From Stratiolaelaps scimitus (Eukaryota; Arthropoda; Arachnida; Mesostigmata; Laelapidae): DNA of 64,000 bases. Below are positions 21,444 through 32,152 of this stretch, piece after piece. The DNA is taken from the NCBI GenBank assembly GCA_019614645.1, contig JABWDB010000034.1, positions 3,348,001 through 3,412,000 of the forward strand, written 5' to 3'. Under the pieces are notes generated by a model. It was not told where the DNA came from. It worked only from the letters and a program-made list of their open reading frames with translations, and did no database searches. The translations under genes were made by a program, and so were the position numbers. How positions within the stretch are numbered: the first letter of the stretch is position 1; every line of letters begins with the position of its first letter.

Positions 21444-24169
21444 ACTGTGTGGTGCAGTTAATAACTGGGAAGTGTCTACTAATCATAATACAGATAATCA
21501 AAATAATGTATCATTTTTACAAATAATAGTTCAAACCATAATGCATTAGTAAACTTAGAGTAAAAATGAATGTAGATTAACATAAATTGGAATATGTGTA
21601 TCTCAAGTCGGCTTTTCCGAAGCCGCGTAGGTGTCTGCACATCAAAAACCGACGGACTAAAGTAACCGCTATCCAAGACATATCCGCTATCCAATACGGC
21701 TACGCGGCAAAGAAACATAAAAGTTATTGGAAAAAGTGGCCAGTCAAGTTCTTTGAGCTCGCCTCGTGGCGTTCCGACAAGCTCAGCGGGCTGAAGTTTG
21801 AGTAAGGGGACAACTATTATATTGGGAAGTATAGAGGAACGTAGATATACGAACATGGGTCCCTGCTCGACGAATGATCTGGCAACACCCAGCGTTAACG
21901 CTCTACTGAGCCGATACTATTTGCTCACAGCTAGACGCACGAGGTGCATAGAAACCCCTTTCAACCTTGTGGCCCAGACCAGTCTTTCTGCGGTTTAGCA
22001 AGGGTAGGCTGACATCAGAACGTCGAATTGTACGAGACACAATTATGGACCTGTCCGCTGTACTGCAGAAGATTCAGCGAATTCCTGGAAGCATCTGAAT
22101 TTTACGGTGTTTCACCAGCGATCCGCTGAGCCGCCCAAGCCAGCCAAAGCAACGTCGGTAACAACAGAGGAATCTTTGCACGCGGCTGACTCTTGCTGTG
22201 TTCAGACTGCAGATGTCTGTAGAATATTGCGCCGTCGTGTGTCGACGAGACACGCTTGCGTCACGCAGTCATCCATGAGAATACGTTATGCGTTGGGGGT
22301 TGCGGCGCAACATTTTTGAACATCAGACCTACCCCCCCCTCCACACCCCCCGACACAGACTGAGGAGCATTGAAGGGAGTATATTCAGCAGGGCGTTTTC
22401 CTTGCCGGCGCAATACGCCGCAACATGTCATCGACGAGGTGAAGCGCTTGGGTATGTCTAAACTCTATTGGGTCGAAGGAGGACACGTGCATTTTGCACG
22501 CACGTCATCGTATTATGGATGGGAGTCCGCAAATAGGAATCTGGTTCGAGCACCGATATTCGGGACCTCGGGGGCCCGGCATTTCCCTGGCTATTCTTGA
22601 ACGATATTGTTACAAGTATCTGTAAGCCATTGGGTAAGAGTCGACTCGTTACTATAGGGTCTGCTTCAGTTAAGAATGCCGAACCACCCATCGAGCTGAA
22701 GCAATCGGCAGAGGAAGGTCCTATCTGAGTAGTCTATGTGAAGGTGCTCGATAAGCTGCATAAATCCCACAGGAGCAAAGAAGCCTCACAGCTGATATTA
22801 CTATGCCATTGCTCTGAACGGATCGTACTCCTACATAAATAATTCCTAACATGTGAAATTTGACCTTTTGACCAACTTCACCTTCTGTCTAGAGATAGCA
22901 TGATGTGGGTGACCTTTCGCCAACAAGGGAGATCACGGAATTAGGCTCCGCTAAAAATGACTAGATCAGTAAACCTGATTGATGAATAAATGGTGAAATA
23001 TACGAAGGACTTTTGAAACAAGACAAAAATGTATAGTTGCCTCATGACAAACGCGTAAAAATGATATTTTTGCATAGATTAAATGTGGCTCAGTAGAAAT
23101 CATTAGTGTCTTATCCATCCCCCAGTTAGGGGTTGTATAGAGTGGATTCAATCGAAGAGTGATGGTGACCGGCAATGATGCAGCCCAACTTCGCAGTAAT
23201 CTGAGCATCTGTATGTTCTTTTTCTTGTCAAAAATCAGTGAATTTGCATTTGGGCAGAGTGGGGGCCGGATATCGAAAGGAATATTCGGGAAATTATATA
23301 CCCTCCTTGAGAAAAACATTCACAATAATTAAAGTTCTTAAAAAGCCAGTAACGTACCGGCACCACACCATGCACAACTATCCTCGATGTCTGTAAATGT
23401 TATCCACAGGCTGCTAGAACCAAACAAGTATTGAATCCAAATTGGTCATTGCCACTTAGGCTCAGCGAAGCGTTCCCCTGGCTTTACTCAGTCTTCTTTT
23501 TTCTCTGTATTTTTCATAGCTCTATAAATCATAGATGATGCGTAACCTTCATTTGTAATAGCAAAAGTTGCCGCGATTCTGGCTGAGAGAGGGGCTGTTC
23601 TCTTAGGAGTCAAGAGCGAGCGATCGCTGCCTAGACAGGTCGAAGGTTAGCCCAAGGATTATGTAAAGGCACGTTGCAGTCGGAAGCAAGATGAATGAAC
23701 CACTTGGTTTCACGACCATGAAGATCACTTAGGCAGATATCTTCCACGCGTTTTATCCTTCCATACATCTCCGTTGTCCACTGGCCTATGATTAGATAAG
23801 ATGGGAACAAACATCAGAACCCAGAGGTGAACCTTGAGGCGCAAGGTACCAATGCGTCGGGGGGTACTCGTGCACGGGCTCCTAGCATAGTTTTTTTTCT
23901 CTCATAGCCGACCTTCCACGGCAGGGCTCGGCACAGCTGTGTAGCACTGCTTCAATAATCTATCATGTCGGCGGTACCGGAGTTATCTGGGCTTTCTATA
24001 ATACAACCGAGCGATGTGACGGCAGGGCAATGTAAACCATGTGCCACCTTAACCACGATTTGTGCGGATTAAACCGACGATCACAAATCGTGACGTCGTT
24101 CGTGGTTTCCGCAAGCAACCTCATTCAAGAAGATGCGCATTAGCCGCCCAGGCCTCACCGCCATGTTCT
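21444..24169. other. Unassigned AT-richer stretch
   Basis: I see no recognisable gene. An open frame at 22543-22730 (plus, about 62 codons between TAG and TGA) contains FPWLFLNDIVTSICKPLGKS but no known domain. A 117-codon minus-strand frame at 22966-23319 is AT-rich and unassigned. Confidence 0.35.
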
Positions 24170-24330
24170 CTTATATGTTTTCGGGCTGACACTCAGCCAA
24201 CGCTAAACGTTCACGGTATTGCATTTGCGTTGCTTCGTAATACGGACCCCTTCAAATGCAAATGTGCAACCGTGGGGATCGAAGCCGCGCACCTCTATGT
24301 GTTGTACCCCCGGTTGTGCGTGCAAAAATC
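24170..24330 (-). mobile_element. SINE family B copy
   Basis: On the minus strand it has a block CAACCGGGGGTACAAC, a B box GGCTTCGATCCCC (about 24274-24286), the core CACATTTGCATTTGAAGGGGT and a tail GGCTGAGTGTCAGCCCGAAAA. Core and tail match 4545-4690 and the first block matches 9024-9180. It links the other two copies and so defines the family. Confidence 0.6.
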
Positions 24331-24519
24331 TCGTAGGGGAATCAACTGTATCCTCCATTCAAGTCACATAAAGGTGACTCCAGTTATCAAGTCAATTTCT
24401 GATAACGAGATCCGCAAGACTCATTCTTCATGAGGCTAATTATGGCAACGCACGAGGGCACCTGTGCCTGCATGTGCATTTTACCGCACAAACAGCAGAG
24501 TAAAATTGGCCATATCGAA

Positions 24520-24690
24520 TTGCCTCTATTCGAGCTCACGGCAAGGGAACCATCGTAGGGGCGAACCATCCCAAAATAGTTCAGAAGAGTCTGCAGACAA
24601 CCGGAGGTCACAGACTTGACCGTTTTTATCCACCCTCTATCGGTTTGTGGGAACCCACGATAAGGTTGGTCCTCGCCAACATCATAGACG
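24520..24690 (-). pseudogene. Possible Ty3/gypsy RT-connection fragment
   Basis: The minus-strand translation CLQTLLNYFGMVRPYDGSLA resembles the gypsy block LR-FLGMVNFYRRFLP just after the polymerase domain. Only about half the positions agree and no adjoining RT sequence is seen. It lies downstream, in the minus direction, of the integrase-like piece at 25180-25335. That order is wrong for one element, so the two are probably separate fossils. Confidence 0.35.
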
Positions 24691-25179
24691 GCGATGCGGT
24701 CCACTGTGATCCACTGAAGTATCACACACACAATGGTTGGTCAGTGAGCATCGGTTGTGGTCGTGAGGCATTTGCAGGGTTTCCCGCTGAGTTCTCTCTC
24801 GCCTTCTCTCCCCCACACTCGGAGCAGAACGGCCCCTGGAAAATAGCCCCGGCTGGCATTCTTGATCAGGGCAGACGTCGGATGCCCAGCCTCGGCCAGT
24901 GCAGGGTAACCCTGCTGATAAAACCCTTCGAATGGTCCCATACTGCTGTAGAATGCATCGCTCCAGTCCTCTCGCTCTATTCGAGAATATAGCACCCTCA
25001 CGTCCATCAAGATCAGTCTCCTCCTCAGTAATGCGTTCGCGGTATGGCCCAACGGTGCCGTGAGACGATTACCTTGTCTCCGTGCGCCAAAGCCGACTCG
25101 AAGCCAAAATATTGGCATATCCGTTGCAGCCGGTTGTGATAAAACTAAGATAAGATGTGCCTGAATCATATCGTATTAT

Positions 25180-25335
25180 TACTACGGAACATTTATCTAA
25201 TTGGTTCCAGAGAGCTGCCATTGTCGGTACCATCTGTCGCCTGCATTGAGCGCTGTGTTGTCCACTTCGTAACTCTCTGCCAAACATCAATAGAAAGCTA
25301 TTGACTCTGTTCCTTTCTCGAAGGCGGAGACCTAC
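25180..25335 (-). pseudogene. Ty3/gypsy-type integrase fragment
   Basis: The minus-strand translation RVNSFLLMFGRELRSG (around 25270-25310) matches the conserved integrase C-terminal region TGFSPF-LMFGRE-R-P of gypsy-like elements. Flanking sequence stays open for about 70 codons but lacks other integrase motifs. It is an inactive remnant; the element family beyond gypsy-like cannot be told. Confidence 0.5.
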
Positions 25336-25439
25336 CCTGTCAGTACTCGTGATAACCGGTCATTTTCCAGAAGCAACTGTACCAAACGCGCAGTGTTCGC
25401 TGCCGAGCTGAACACCCATAGTCCACACGGGTTCCTCTA

Positions 25440-26090
25440 ACCGAAACTCTTTCCTGTCTACGAGTGCTGCCTCTGTCCGGTTCTCTCTCTCTCTCTCGCT
25501 CTGCAAGCATCCAGAATCTGTTTCTAAGCGCCCACCCCTTTGCCGTTGTCGTCGGAGCGTGCGGGCGACTTGAAACTAAGGCCCCAGCAGCTAATTCTCC
25601 CGCTAGCTACTCGCTTACGGTGGCCATCCGTTCGGTGGCTGCTGATGCTGGCCGAGGCCGCCGTACTTGCCTGATACATTAGAGCGCTCGCTAATGGATA
25701 GGACAGACTGAGAGGAGCGCTCTCGGAGTGAGGCGGCACTAACGCTAGAGTGTAGCAACAGCAGAACTAGGGCCACCCAGAAACGCTGCGAGGGCGGCAA
25801 AGTCGCGCCGGCATGGACCGCGATGGCCTCGTTCCCACAGAGAGGCTGGAGAAATAGCCCAGTCCAGCTAGTTCGCTAGCCACCCATCTAGCAGTGCTTG
25901 TTTTCTCGAAGGGAAGAGTATGGTCGTAACGACGGCCGCTGGACAGAGAAATGGCGACGAACTGGAGGAGTGGCAATGGTGTGACGTCGCAGAGGAGATG
26001 GGGCAAGCGCCGGCAAACTCGGCTCGCGCGTAGCCGCCTGCAAATTGAAAGGGGTTCGACGTTTCGCGTAGAAACCAGCGCGAGTGCCAG
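25440..26090. promoter_or_regulatory. GC-rich island with CT run; possible promoter region
   Basis: A CG-rich stretch holds a CT tract (25482-25500) and many CpG dinucleotides, and lies directly upstream of the short ATG-initiated exon-like segment at 26091. Long opposite-strand open frames here (for example 25767-26240 minus) look like by-products of high GC. No TATA element or initiator was identified, so promoter status is inference from composition and position. Confidence 0.35.
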
Positions 26091-26138
26091 ATGGAGGAGA
26101 ACAACGAGCTGCAGCCATTGCATTATCCAGTGTCGAGC
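26091..26138 (+). CDS. Possible first coding exon (16 codons)
   Basis: An ATG followed by G opens a 16-codon frame, MEENNELQPLHYPVSS, that ends exactly at a GTAAGC donor (26139-26144). It lies at the end of a GC-rich island, a common arrangement for a first coding exon. The base at -3 is C, not the favoured purine. A LINE endonuclease fossil begins right after the donor and would sit in the first intron. No downstream exon can be linked from sequence alone. Confidence 0.3.
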
Positions 26139-26140
26139 GT

Positions 26141-26300
26141 AAGCTAGATACGAGATTTCACCCACAAAGACTCTGTTGCATCTATTTATTGGCGACTGGA
26201 ACGCTAGACTCGGGGCAGTGCTTGATGGCGCTCTCGGCATCGATAGCGTTCGCCTTGATTTAGACTTCCGATTTCTTCTTTGTCATAGCTAATGGTTGTT
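26141..26300 (+). pseudogene. Non-LTR retrotransposon endonuclease fragment
   Basis: The plus-strand translation reads SPTKTLLHLFIGDWNARLGA (GDWNARLG at 26191-26214). This fits the GDFNAR-G catalytic block of LINE apurinic-type endonucleases, with the usual hydrophobic strand before it. About 20 codons later the frame reads FLLCHS, then a TAA where Asn is usual, then WLLAF. This matches the L--FC----L---NT stretch that follows in intact elements. It is 5'-truncated and stop-containing, so dead. It may belong to the same family as the RT fossil at 10598-11080. Confidence 0.55.
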
Positions 26301-26667
26301 AGCTTTTGATGTATATGGTGGTCAGTGCTCAAGAAAACGCAGGGTGTGTTGCTTACATGAAACTGCTGCTATTTGCTGTTACATGGAGATTAGCTTTTAC
26401 GTCAGGTTCCGCTTCAGTTTTCAATGACATGCATATTTTGGCTAACGACCGCGCCGCCACATGGTGCAATTATCGTGGAAGACATCTCTGGCCTCGCGTC
26501 CTGCGCCTTGTTCCTGATTGGTTCAACCACTTAAGACTCGAGTTTTCTGAATATCAGTGGGCGATAGCATTACATGAACATGGGACGATTCGCTTGCTTT
26601 TTCATGATCAAAGCCTAGTGGTGTAATACGCCTAACCTAAAATCAACATACCTTAACCGGTCGTTGT

Positions 26668-26788
26668 GAAATCCCGCCAGGGTGATTGGACCATGGTTCC
26701 AACCATGGTAATGGTAAAGGCTTATTGGTTTCTTAACAGAATTTACAGGCAACACGATTTATTCAAACATACAGTAGGGCGGGATTTC
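26668..26788. mobile_element. Foldback element-like inverted repeat
   Basis: GAAATCCCGCC (26668-26678) and its exact reverse complement (26778-26788) enclose 99 bases that contain an internal 9-bp hairpin (ACCATGGTT, CC, AACCATGGT at 26690-26709). The nesting suggests a small MITE or foldback element. No target-site duplication is visible and no second copy was seen. Confidence 0.35.
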
Positions 26789-26798
26789 TAGGGATTAT

Positions 26799-26813
26799 GG
26801 GGGGGGGGGGGGG
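26799..26813. repeat. Poly-G tract
   Basis: A run of 15 G residues closely follows the inverted repeat. Similar long G runs occur at about 28506-28521, 36534-36544, 38150-38161 and 61067-61082. Confidence 0.9.
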
Positions 26814-27324
26814 TGAGGACGACAATGTTAACAGAATTGCTACTGTTACAATACCTAAGTTTGCTTTGTGACGTTTATCAAAAATAGCGATTGAACGAAA
26901 CTACCTAAAACGAATTGAACTTGGAACTGTGATGTATGTCGATAGATAAATTGTGTAGTAATTTCTTGCAGACCCGTTTCACCAAACGTTTTGCTCTTTG
27001 AAGAATACAAGTTTAACGACACGAGAGAGAGAGATATCAACCAAGATGCTCCGGAATCAATTAACCCGACCTTACTTATAAGCCAATTCGGTCGTCGGCC
27101 GACCCATTTCAAATAATGACAAACAATGGAAACCTGTTACAATCTCTCTTACAAAGCTGCGTTTCACCAAAAAAAAAGAGAGTTTATCCACGGCACGTCT
27201 GCACGTGATACGCTATCCCTTCTATCGCGCACGGGAATATACGTATGCTTCTTATCCATGCTTCTCTCTCGGTCCAAAACACGAATGTAACATCTCGTTC
27301 AGCCAGCTGTGTCAATCATTGACA

Positions 27325-27664
27325 GCTAGCGGTTGCCTCGAACGGGCTACATCTGCATAAGCCGGAACAGCCATGCGGCGACATGTCTGCCGCCAACCGC
27401 AAGGCGCCTCTACCACCTTGCAGTCAAACAAGTGGCAGGCCAAGTGCGGCCAGCCGGCAAGCGTACCAACCAATCAACAGTAAAGTCTCTCAGGGGAGCG
27501 AAACCACGGCGCCAACCATGGGGATCGTCGGAGGTGGGGACAGGCTGAGAACGTCGAGTCCCCGGTCTACAAGTGAACACCACCGGCCGCCAATGGCGCT
27601 ACCACCGCAGCGAACCACGCCACCGACGTCGCTGGCTGCACTACTCTTCATCCGTAAAAAGCAC
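27325..27664 (+). CDS. Proline/serine-rich exon-like segment
   Basis: One frame is open from 27325, after an AG preceded by a moderate pyrimidine tract, to a TAG at 27662-27664. It includes an ATG at 27383. The translation (for example SAANRKAPLPPCSQTSGRPS) is hydrophilic, rich in Pro, Ser and Thr and low in hydrophobics, like a disordered protein region. The same frame reopens after the TAG and runs to 27955. A 34-base candidate mini-intron (27654-27687, GTAAAA to TTATTACACAG) overlaps the stop; splicing it would add about 15 codons and then a double stop. No domain was recognised. Confidence 0.35.
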
Positions 27665-28336
27665 TAGCTTTTAACTTTATTACACAGCGGGAGCCCAGGA
27701 CAACAAGGCGCTCCGGCGTTTCGGCCGGCGACCGTGATAAAGCAGCGAGAGACGAAGGGTATAGATCGGTGGGACTCCCGGATGGGTCTTCTAGGAGGGG
27801 GGTGGCCCGCACATACAAAGCGACGGAACGGAGGCAGCGAGATAAAGGGAGAGAGGCAAGGGACATCCATTGGAAATGTCGACAATTCGTTTACCCTTCA
27901 ACGATATCGTACTGCGTCCGATGTAAAGCTCGTGGCCGACCGAGATATGGATTAACATCAAGTCTACAAAGGCGTTCTTTGGAAACAAGCCTGGCTCTTG
28001 TGTTACTGCAAGAGTGTGGACAAGCTCGCACAAGCTACAATTGAGTGGATATATTTTCATATGAAGGACTATCGGTCGACATTTCTCCCCAAGCGTCAAA
28101 CTGGAGCGTTTTCAAATAACAACCTACTTGTGATAGGCCGAGGTACCAGTCATGCGCTGCCGGCCAGCATAACATAGAACTCCTATTCGACTGTGAACAA
28201 TACCAAATGTGTCGGTGTTAAAGAACTTCATCGGATTCCTCAATGGACTATGCGTATTGACAAATGGTGGTGATGTATATTACAAGATCTTTCAGGGTAA
28301 TATTCAAATTAAATAAACAGACAGTTAAAAAAGGTA

Positions 28337-28357
28337 AATAATAATAATAATAATAAT
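28337..28357. repeat. AAT trinucleotide microsatellite
   Basis: An uninterrupted AAT run of 7 units. Confidence 0.95.
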
Positions 28358-28499
28358 CCGTAGTAACTACAAGAGCTCCCTCCCCGTTCGTACAGATTGA
28401 CCGGGCCAGCGGGGCACGAGCTCACACGAACCGGAAAGCCGAACGAGAGCGAGCCGGGCGGGGAGGGGGTAACGACCGGGGGTTGGCGGGGGTGCTGAA

Positions 28500-29060
28500 G
28501 TAAGCGGGGGGGGGGGGGGGGCGGCGTCTGGGAGCTCCTGCAGTGGACAGTTTCTAAAAACGCTGATTGTAGGTAGTCATCAGGATATATTTTTATGGAC
28601 TCGCTCCCTCTCCCCATCGTCCCACAAACCCCACGCACAGCTCTTCACGTTCGTCGTCCGGCAGCGACAACAACGAACCCTCACAGCCCCGAACGTCGAC
28701 AACGTTGGCAACTGTGATAGCTGCCGGCACCGTCGTCGCCGCCGCCGCCGCTACCGAGGGGACCTGGGTTACGTCGGCCACCACGAGACGTGAAGCAAGT
28801 GAAGAGGCCGTTGAAAGAGAGTCAAACGAACGGGCCAGCTCTCTTCGAGTTCATAGTCTCGCTGCACTTTTCGCGCTGCTCTCCCGTACAATGAGGAAAT
28901 ATAGCGGGGATAGTGGCTAACCGATGGAGCGGGTCGGCAGACAGAGCTTCGAGTGGGTCAGGTCGGTTCAGCGCAGACGGCTGCGGTGGTGGCTACCCCG
29001 CCGACGACTGTGACCAGTGCTAGAGAAAGCTAGTCAGGGGAACTACGTCCTTGATCCCCC
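28500..29060. promoter_or_regulatory. GC-rich island
   Basis: A CG-rich stretch with a G16 run (28506-28521) and a GCC repeat (about 28734-28750) includes the exon-like segment at 28641-28920. It could mark a transcript 5' region; that is inferred from composition only. Confidence 0.3.
28641..28920 (+). CDS. Terminal exon-like segment, unknown product
   Basis: A strong pyrimidine tract (CTCCCTCTCCCC at 28603-28614, then CCACGCACAG ending 28640) precedes a 93-codon frame closed by TAA. The peptide runs from a Ser/Asn-rich start (SRSSSGSDNNEPSQPRTSTT) through an Ala-rich stretch encoded by a GCC repeat. A charged region, EASEEAVERESNERASS, follows. No domain is recognised. A competing minus-strand frame (28593-28784) overlaps it. 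The acceptor is one of the best in the window, but coding status is unproven. Confidence 0.35.
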
Positions 29061-29108
29061 GCCCCATCATTAGACGACTCTGGACTGTTAATCAGCAGCC
29101 GTTCAAGA

Positions 29109-29127
29109 ATATATATATATATATATA
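29109..29127. repeat. AT microsatellite
   Basis: An AT run of 9 units. Confidence 0.9.
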
Positions 29128-30060
29128 GACTCCACCATAGAAACTTTACTCAACACGACTTGAGAGCGAATCCATGAGTCAAGGGTCTCTAATTGACCGA
29201 CTCCACTGCTGAAACGCTTACTAGACGTATACTATGATATGTGTAAGAACCTCTTCTGAAAAGCCTAAACTGTTCAAGGTTTATCATCTGTCTGCTATAT
29301 TTCATATGCGCTTCTACACGAGTGTATTCATACTAGACTTGTTCATTAGGTAGCATATTCAAAGTCGATAGACGAGCGAACATATAACAGCATGCCTGTA
29401 AAGTTGTTATACACAACGGTGGGATTCCTCCCTCAAGATTGTCCCCGCATATGTTCCGCACTATCCATCCTGGTCAGTGGTTAATGTTGAACAATGGAAA
29501 CTCTTGTGGAGTCACTTCATTCGTTACCACCCCCCTGCCCCCGTGAATACTCCGCTGTCTGAGTGTTAACGTATCAGTTCAACAGTTCCGTAGACCTCCC
29601 TCAAACGCCTACATAGCACATAACATAACATTTGCGGTTTATTTTCTGAACTGCAATTTCACAATGCTTACGTTCTCGAGTTGCACAAGGCTCTTACACC
29701 TCAAGTCGAGCAGCCATGCACATATAGGTTATACATCTAGTACCTAATTTCACGAAGGACATGAGCTATGTCTCTACATCTGACATCGGATGTCTTCAAC
29801 GAAAGGCAGCTATATAAGTGTCCTCGTACGATTTGCATAGTAACATGAATAATGACGTCTGTGTGTTCTGACCGCTATTATTATTATAAATGAATGCATC
29901 CTTTCGTTGTAGCGAGCGCCACCGGACACTCTACTTGCTGTGCTGTTCTTGGAGATAAAAACAAGCAAGCCGGCACTGCCTAATGTATTGGCCCTACCGT
30001 TCGGCCTCCTGGCCAGGTAGCCAACAAACAAACGAAGATCATCGTCATGCAGAAGACGCA
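29128..30060. other. Unassigned AT-richer spacer
   Basis: I see no gene, matched repeat or structural signal in this stretch. Confidence 0.4.
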
Positions 30061-30098
30061 CGTCAGAGTATTTCAGCAGTCGCAGTAGGTGGCTGGCA

Positions 30099-30118
30099 TC
30101 TCTCTCTCTCTCTCTCCT
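30099..30118. repeat. CT microsatellite
   Basis: A TC/CT run of about 9 units. Confidence 0.95.
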
Positions 30119-30296
30119 CCCGATCTCTGATGAAAGTTTCACTTCTCAAACTGCCAGTCCGTCTATTCGTTAATGGCGTTTATGTCTGGTACTTGGATCG
30201 TTGGCCGCGCAGTCACGAGCGTTGGCTGATCGGACGCTGGTCGGCGTTGACGGCATGGCCCAGAAGCAGAGGCCCAGCCTCTGCCCTGACCCATAG

Positions 30297-30419
30297 ATCC
30301 CCATACGCCCTGCAGCGCCTGTTACCGACATCGAATCCAACTGAACGACTTTCCATCGTTTATCCGCTGTCGCCCCACCCCACTCAGGCGAATCCGCTAA
30401 CGCCATCCAACGAATTCAA
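30297..30419 (+). CDS. Exon-like segment, unknown product
   Basis: An acceptor with pyrimidines (CTCTGCCCTGACCCATAG ending 30296) and an excellent donor GTAAGA (30420-30425) bracket 41 codons in one frame. The peptide includes SPYALQRLLPTSNPTERLSI and continues Pro-rich. It shares the plus strand with the exon-like segments at 28641 and 31197. No domain is recognisable; the frame continues upstream to 29983 in low-quality sequence. Confidence 0.35.
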
Positions 30420-30559
30420 GTAAGAACGCGAAAGATTGAGGCAGACACAGAGCATCAAGGGAAGTCAGTAGCTAGCTAGATAGCTTCCCCTACTCGTCGA
30501 GGCTTTGCTGGCCTCGAAAGGCTGATGCTGCTTCTTCCACCGTCGCTCGCGAATCAGAC

Positions 30560-30850
30560 AGAGTGGTGGCGGCGGCGGCGGCGGCGACCCGAGCAAGCAG
30601 GCGCAGGACGACGGCGACAAGCCAATGTCAGGAGAAGGGGGAATCAAGCCGAGCTGCTTCGGGACAGTCGGCCGACTCGGCTCGCCCATCGTCGGCGTGG
30701 CAAGCTTGCTGTCTGCTGGCTCTCTTTTAGCGACAGCGGATATGCATCTAATTTCCGGCACGCGTACATTCAAAAGATGTTGGTTGGTTGGTTGGTTCGT
30801 TCGCTCTCTCTGTCTCTCTCTACCTCTCTCTCTCTCTCATTCTGTCCCTC
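30560..30850. repeat. Compound simple-repeat island (GGC, GGTT, CT)
   Basis: A GGC run (about 30564-30586), a GGTT run (about 30779-30796) and CT runs (30802-30838) lie in a CG-rich stretch. Frames on both strands give poly-Arg or poly-Pro stretches that come from the repeats. Confidence 0.8.
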
Positions 30851-31196
30851 AGCTTATCCATGGTTTGCCTCTTGTCAGGCTCAGAGAAACTCTCATAGAA
30901 GAGCATTCTCTAGACGGCACACAGCTCGAATCGCACCGAACAGTGAGTAGCAGCCGTTGCTCGGCGACGACTTCAGAGACGGACGTCTTCGACGCTCCGA
31001 TGGCGTTATAGGCGGGTAGTAGATGCAGGCGCGGACAAAGTTGCCACATCTGGAGACGCAAATGTGCGTTCGACTCGTCGACTCGGACACCCTCTTATAT
31101 TATCATCCCTTAGAGGGGCGGGATATCTGCAATAGAAGCAAAAGTGTTAAAAAGACGCTGCTGGGTGCCGTCGCCACTTTCGTGCACCTGGTTTAG

Positions 31197-31427
31197 GATC
31201 TCGTGGACTTCACCTATACAATAGTATCACTCCCGGCTGAGAAGGGTCAATATAGGAAGATAAGGGAACCAAACCACCTCGCAGGTTTGTCGTGGGACTG
31301 CTTCAAGTTTTTTCTCTGCTCCACTGTAAACGTCGCTGCAAACGCCGATCCCGGAGAAATATCCCTAAATACGCATGGTTCTCTCAATGTATTGTTGACC
31401 CGTCCAGCCGGTTCATTGGTGACTCAT
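31197..31427 (+). CDS. Exon-like segment of 77 codons, unknown product
   Basis: A pyrimidine-rich acceptor (CTTTCGTGCACCTGGTTTAG ending 31196) and a GTGAGA donor (31428-31433) enclose exactly 77 codons in phase 0 at both ends, with no stop. The peptide starts DLVDFTYTIVSLPAEKGQYR and later includes ADPGEISLNTHGSLNVLLTR. The composition is balanced and not repeat-derived. I recognise no family. By length and splice context this is among the better host-exon candidates. Confidence 0.4.
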
Positions 31428-31433
31428 GTGAGA

Positions 31434-32152
31434 TAAAGTGGCCGAAGAAAGGGAGTAGCACCCACCAGTGCACGGCATGGGGGAAGATCTTAGAGGTGTT
31501 CAACGTTGTGTACTTATCTACCCGTTTGTGCATTTATCTACGCATTTTAAGCAGTGAAGTTTTGCTGTATTCTGCGCTGTGTAAAGAGCTTGCAAAAATC
31601 GCCTTTCTGATAAAAATATTCTCTGTAATATATTAAACACACTTTGCAAATAATTCCCAAAATAATTTATATACGCGCTCACTAGAACACAAAAAAAACG
31701 TCGATCGAACAATGCTTCAGTACTGCTTATTTCTGTACGAGGAAGAATCATTTCTGAATAGATTGTCTCAGCGACAGACACAGCGCCTCATAAAAGAATT
31801 ACCTCAACTACGTACGCATATTACCATATGCCGTGGAGCCATCCTTACATAAAGCCGTATTGGCAACCAACGAAAATATCCAAGCCAAATTAAGTCCACG
31901 CGTTTATATGAATAAGACACGTTCACGCCAGCAATATTTACCACGTGACCACCTCAAACGACAGAAACGACTCGTCAAAAATGGATAACCTTTCGAGTCC
32001 ATGGCCATCTACGAGTCCATGGTTTTACTACCAGCAACGTATGCCATTTTCAAAATGTATCCCATCCCACGAAGTGTGGAATAACGCCCAAGTGATGAGC
32101 AACCAATGAGTTAACTTCCGTACGCGCTACGAGCTAGCTCACCTTATAAATA
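31434..32152. other. Unassigned AT-richer spacer
   Basis: I see no gene or matched repeat. An A8 tract occurs near 31691. Confidence 0.4.

Noticed and set aside
27688..27733. Neuropeptide-like end (RRFGRR) after the candidate mini-intron at 27654-27687
   Set aside because: It depends on an unproven splice, and there is no signal peptide or repeated peptide unit upstream.
28309..28520. GTAAGC donor at about 28498 after a plus-strand open stretch
   Set aside because: Two phases are equally open in this very GC-rich stretch and no acceptor is present, so no exon can be chosen.
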